The position numbers and the translations under genes were made by a program. Below, piece by piece: positions 62,192 to 64,000 of a DNA stretch of 64,000 bases. This DNA is from Mumia xiangluensis (GTDB lineage Bacteria > Actinomycetota > Actinomycetes > Propionibacteriales > Nocardioidaceae). How positions within the stretch are numbered: the stretch's first letter is position 1; each line of letters begins with the position of its first letter. The notes beneath the pieces are model-generated. The model saw nothing but the letters and a program-made list of their open reading frames with translations, was not told where the DNA came from and did not search any database. Location: positions 558,001 to 622,000 of the forward strand of contig NZ_WJYO01000002.1 in assembly GCF_010994095.1 (NCBI RefSeq), in the 5' to 3' direction.

Positions 62192-62953
62192 TCAGTCCAG
62201 CGCGACGCGCGCGCCGTGCGGCGCCAGCACCGCGCGAAACGGAGCACCTTCGGCTGCATCGACGAACCGCTGGCCGGGCGTCTCGAAGAGATGCTGGCGG
62301 GTGGCCGCGCCGATCCTGCCCATGCCGACAGGCCAGAACGTGCCCCAGTGCACGGGTACGGCCCACCGCGCGCCGACCTGCATGACCAGGTCGGTCGCCT
62401 GCACGGGGTCCACGTGGTCGTCACCGAGGGTCGGCCCCCACCCTCCGACGGGCACGAGCGCAAGGTCGACCGGCGCGACGTGCGAGACGTCGGTCCGCGG
62501 GCCGGTGTCGCCGGGGAACCAGAAGGACTCGTTCCCCGGGGCGGAGACCCGGAACCCGAGCGGCGGCGAAACCCGGCGCGACCAGCGGTGCCGAGTCGCA
62601 GGATGGTCGGCCTCCAGAACCTGCACCTGCAGGCCCGCGATATCGAGGACGTCCCCGGGGAGCACCTCGTGGACGTCGAGGTCGAGGCCCGTCAGCAGGT
62701 CGCTGCTCGCACCGGGCACGACGATCGGGGTGCCCGGCCGGATCCGCCGGAGCGACGGCAGGTGGAAGTGGTCGAGATGCAGGTGCGAGATCAGCACGAG
62801 GTCCGCGAGGGCGGCCGACGGGCCGGGGGCCGGCGACCTCCTGCTGAGGTGGACGAACCGGTTGACGAGGACCGGGTCGGTGAGCACCCGCACACCGCCG
62901 AGCTCCACCGTCGACGTCGAGTGTCCCCACCACGTCACTGAGAGTGTCGTCAC
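62192..62953 (-). CDS. MBL-fold hydrolase, UlaG-like
   Basis: 253 residues, GTG start. WWGHSTSTVELGGVRVLTDP, HLHLDHFH (H-x-H-x-D-H), FPGDTG and VPVHWGTF match the L-ascorbate-6-phosphate lactonase/NAPE-PLD-like MBL group. Substrate unknown. Leader 62954-63009 shows a GGCGAGCC block similar to, but weaker than, the iron box at 54313. Confidence 0.87.
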   Translation of the reverse strand: MTTLSVTWWGHSTSTVELGGVRVLTDPVLVNRFVHLSRRSPAPGPSAALADLVLISHLHLDHFHLPSLRRIRPGTPIVVPGASSDLLTGLDLDVHEVLPGDVLDIAGLQVQVLEADHPATRHRWSRRVSPPLGFRVSAPGNESFWFPGDTGPRTDVSHVAPVDLALVPVGGWGPTLGDDHVDPVQATDLVMQVGARWAVPVHWGTFWPVGMGRIGAATRQHLFETPGQRFVDAAEGAPFRAVLAPHGARVALD

Positions 62954-63009
62954 GCAAGAACTCTAGGGAAGGCGAGCCTCCTGCACCGGCCTGACGAGGA
63001 AAGCACGAA

Positions 63010-63039
63010 AGGCCGGAACCCCCACAGGGTCCGGCCTTC
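63010..63039 (-). terminator. Terminator after tRNA-Ala
   Basis: AAGGCCGG / CCGGCCTT arms (63010-63017 and 63032-63039) with an inner ACCC/GGGT extension. Lies 10 nt after the tRNA 3' end on the reverse strand. Confidence 0.8.
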
Positions 63040-63049
63040 GGTGTGATCT

Positions 63050-63125
63050 GGTGGAGCATAGGGGATTCGAACCCCTGACCTCTTCCATGCCATGGAAGCG
63101 CGCTACCAACTGCGCCAATGCCCCG
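63050..63125 (-). tRNA. tRNA-Ala (anticodon GGC)
   Basis: Reverse strand, 5' GGGGCAT acceptor pairing with ATGCTCC, D-arm GGCGCAGTTGGTAGCGC, anticodon arm CTTCC-ATGGCAT-GGAAG with GGC at 63092-63090, T-arm AGGGGTTCGAATCCCCT. Discriminator A and an encoded CCA. Follows the histidine phosphatase gene, an arrangement common next to rsfS in actinobacteria. Confidence 0.97.
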
Positions 63126-63165
63126 CGCGGCGAGCGGCGAACCGCTCATCGAGCCGAGGTCGATC

Positions 63166-63867
63166 TTAGCGGGTCGACCCCAATGTCCTGAAACCGGGGT
63201 CCCCCTCCTCCTGCTCGTCGCCGTCTCCCGAGTCGGCAGCGTCGTCGCTCATCTCCGGGACTGGCAGGTTGCCGGCGTTCCACTCGGTGACCTGCCACCG
63301 CGAGAAGCCCTCCTGAAGGACCGCCCAGCAGCTGTTGCTGAAGCCGCCGAAGGAACGCCAGTGCTCCTGCGGCAGGCCGATGAAGGCACAGATCCCGACC
63401 CGGATGACGGCTCCGTGAGCGACGACCACGACGGTCTGGTCGCGCTGCATCGACGTCGCGATGTCGCGGAGCGCGTCGCTGAACCGCGCGCCGGCCGCGG
63501 CGTGCGTCTCTCCCCCGGGCGAGACGATGTCCTCGCCTCGCTTGAAGCGTGCCTCGAGCTCGGGATAGCGCTCACGGATCTCCTGGTGCGTGAGACCCTC
63601 CCGCTCGCCGAAGGCCACCTCCCGGAGTCGCGGGTCGGTCTCGACCGGGAGATCCACGATCCGGGAGAGCGCAGCGGCCGTCGCCGAAGCACGTTGCAGG
63701 TCCGAGCTGACGATCCGCGACGGCTCGAGCACCGCGAGGCGCGCCGCCGACTCCGCGGCCTGAGCCCGTCCGGTCGCGTTGAGCAGGGTGTCGGTCTGGC
63801 CCTGGAGACGGCCACCGATGTTCCAGTCCGTCTGGCCGTGACGCCAGACGATGATGCGACGGCTCAT
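63166..63867 (-). CDS. Histidine phosphatase (phosphoglycerate mutase superfamily)
   Basis: 233 residues. RHGQTDWN (RHG motif, catalytic His at residue 10), Arg in SSDLQRA, Glu in EVAFGEREGL and second His in VVAHGAVIR. Acid C-terminal tail. Overlaps the rsfS stop (ATGA), so they are coupled. Probably a broad or sugar-phosphate phosphatase, not glycolytic PGM. tRNA-Ala lies 40 bp downstream. Confidence 0.92.
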   Translation of the reverse strand: MSRRIIVWRHGQTDWNIGGRLQGQTDTLLNATGRAQAAESAARLAVLEPSRIVSSDLQRASATAAALSRIVDLPVETDPRLREVAFGEREGLTHQEIRERYPELEARFKRGEDIVSPGGETHAAAGARFSDALRDIATSMQRDQTVVVVAHGAVIRVGICAFIGLPQEHWRSFGGFSNSCWAVLQEGFSRWQVTEWNAGNLPVPEMSDDAADSGDGDEQEEGDPGFRTLGSTR

Positions 63868-64000
63868 GCGTCGGCGACGGGAGGCTGACCGGCCAGCGGG
63901 ACCGCCTCGGGGTCCTCGAGCTCGCGCGACTCACGCGGCGCGGGTGCACGTCCCGCCGCGTCGCCGATCTCCGGGAGCGGGATCGCCGGGCAGTCGCCCC
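63864..64000 (-). CDS. rsfS: Ribosome silencing factor RsfS (5' part outside window)
   Basis: Only the last 45 codons are visible, reading DCPAIPLP followed by an acidic, Pro-rich tail ending PPVADA. D-C-P-x-I-x-L is the RsfS C-terminal signature. The tail is longer than in E. coli RsfS. Stop overlaps the start of the histidine phosphatase, matching the usual actinobacterial nadD-rsfS-phosphatase order. Confidence 0.75.
   Translation of the reverse strand, partial: GDCPAIPLPEIGDAAGRAPAPRESRELEDPEAVPLAGQPPVADA

Noticed and set aside
59375-62941. A 1188-codon forward open frame opposite the AAA regulator and FAD enzyme
   Set aside because: Antisense to genes with clear motifs; composition is typical of shadow frames in 70% GC DNA.
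62960-62985. Second iron box upstream of the UlaG-like gene
   Set aside because: AAGGCGAGCCT shares the core, but outer bases do not match the palindrome.

Overview
The window is about 70% GC and densely coded. Its promoters, GTG starts, RskA/SigK pair, SigK-type promoters, TrpB2, RsfS/histidine phosphatase/tRNA-Ala order and DtxR/IdeR-type iron box indicate an actinobacterium. Gene content and the GGTCGAG / GGTTGAGCGAG intergenic repeats suggest Propionibacteriales, probably Nocardioidaceae; this placement is inference, with no 16S or marker phylogeny behind it. No phage, IS element, CRISPR array or rRNA was seen. One tRNA (Ala, GGC) is present.

Layout. 1-9.8 kb: a MerR regulator (cut by the window edge) with tandem operators and a small membrane protein, leuS with a structured leader, a Na+/solute symporter with a small partner, a lipoprotein sugar dehydrogenase, galE, and a Trk/Ktr potassium-uptake pair. 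9.8-16.6 kb: an oligosaccharide utilisation locus (LacI repressor, GH13 alpha-glucosidase, divergent malE-malF-malG-like ABC importer) with two LacI-type operators in the divergent promoter; the ATPase is not local. 16.6-22.4 kb: BenE-like transporter with its XRE-cupin regulator, M13 peptidase, MFS, PAS protein. 22.4-34.8 kb: a wall teichoic acid cluster: CDP-alcohol phosphotransferase, TagF-like polymerase, pyruvyl transferase, two GT2 enzymes, a giant two-module TagF/TarL-like polymerase, a Bcs1-like CDP-ribitol synthase fusion and the TagGH exporter. 34.9-37.4 kb: CE1759/CE1758 flavin pair and a DinB protein. 37.5-41.3 kb: sigK-rskA facing a membrane molybdo-oxidoreductase and a fasciclin lipoprotein, with two divergent SigK-type promoters between them. 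41.4-46.9 kb: HhH-GPD protein, methyltransferase, fluoride riboswitch with two crcB genes, a luciferase-like/FAD-oxidase fusion with its MarR regulator. 47-49.1 kb: CoA-disulfide reductase-rhodanese, a small Cys-rich protein and a CsoR-family regulator lacking the copper-ligand His. 49.1-58.6 kb: Ser/Thr kinase, LysE/LysG pair, small conserved proteins, a siderophore-interacting protein under an iron box, an MFS/Rrf2 pair, TrpB2 and an MBL hydrolase. 58.6-64 kb: FAD monooxygenase and AAA-HTH regulator, UlaG-like hydrolase, tRNA-Ala, histidine phosphatase and the 3' end of rsfS.

Recurring theme: many genes have a -10 element (TANNNT-like) exactly 6-7 nt before ATG/GTG and no ribosome binding site, i.e. 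leaderless transcripts; this was used to choose several starts. The same spacing puts the fluoride riboswitch at +1. The strongest candidates for new biology are the duplicated teichoic acid polymerase, the leuS leader with a leaderless 10-codon uORF, the divergent SigK promoter pair, the CstR-like persulfide module and the LLM-FAD oxidase fusion.
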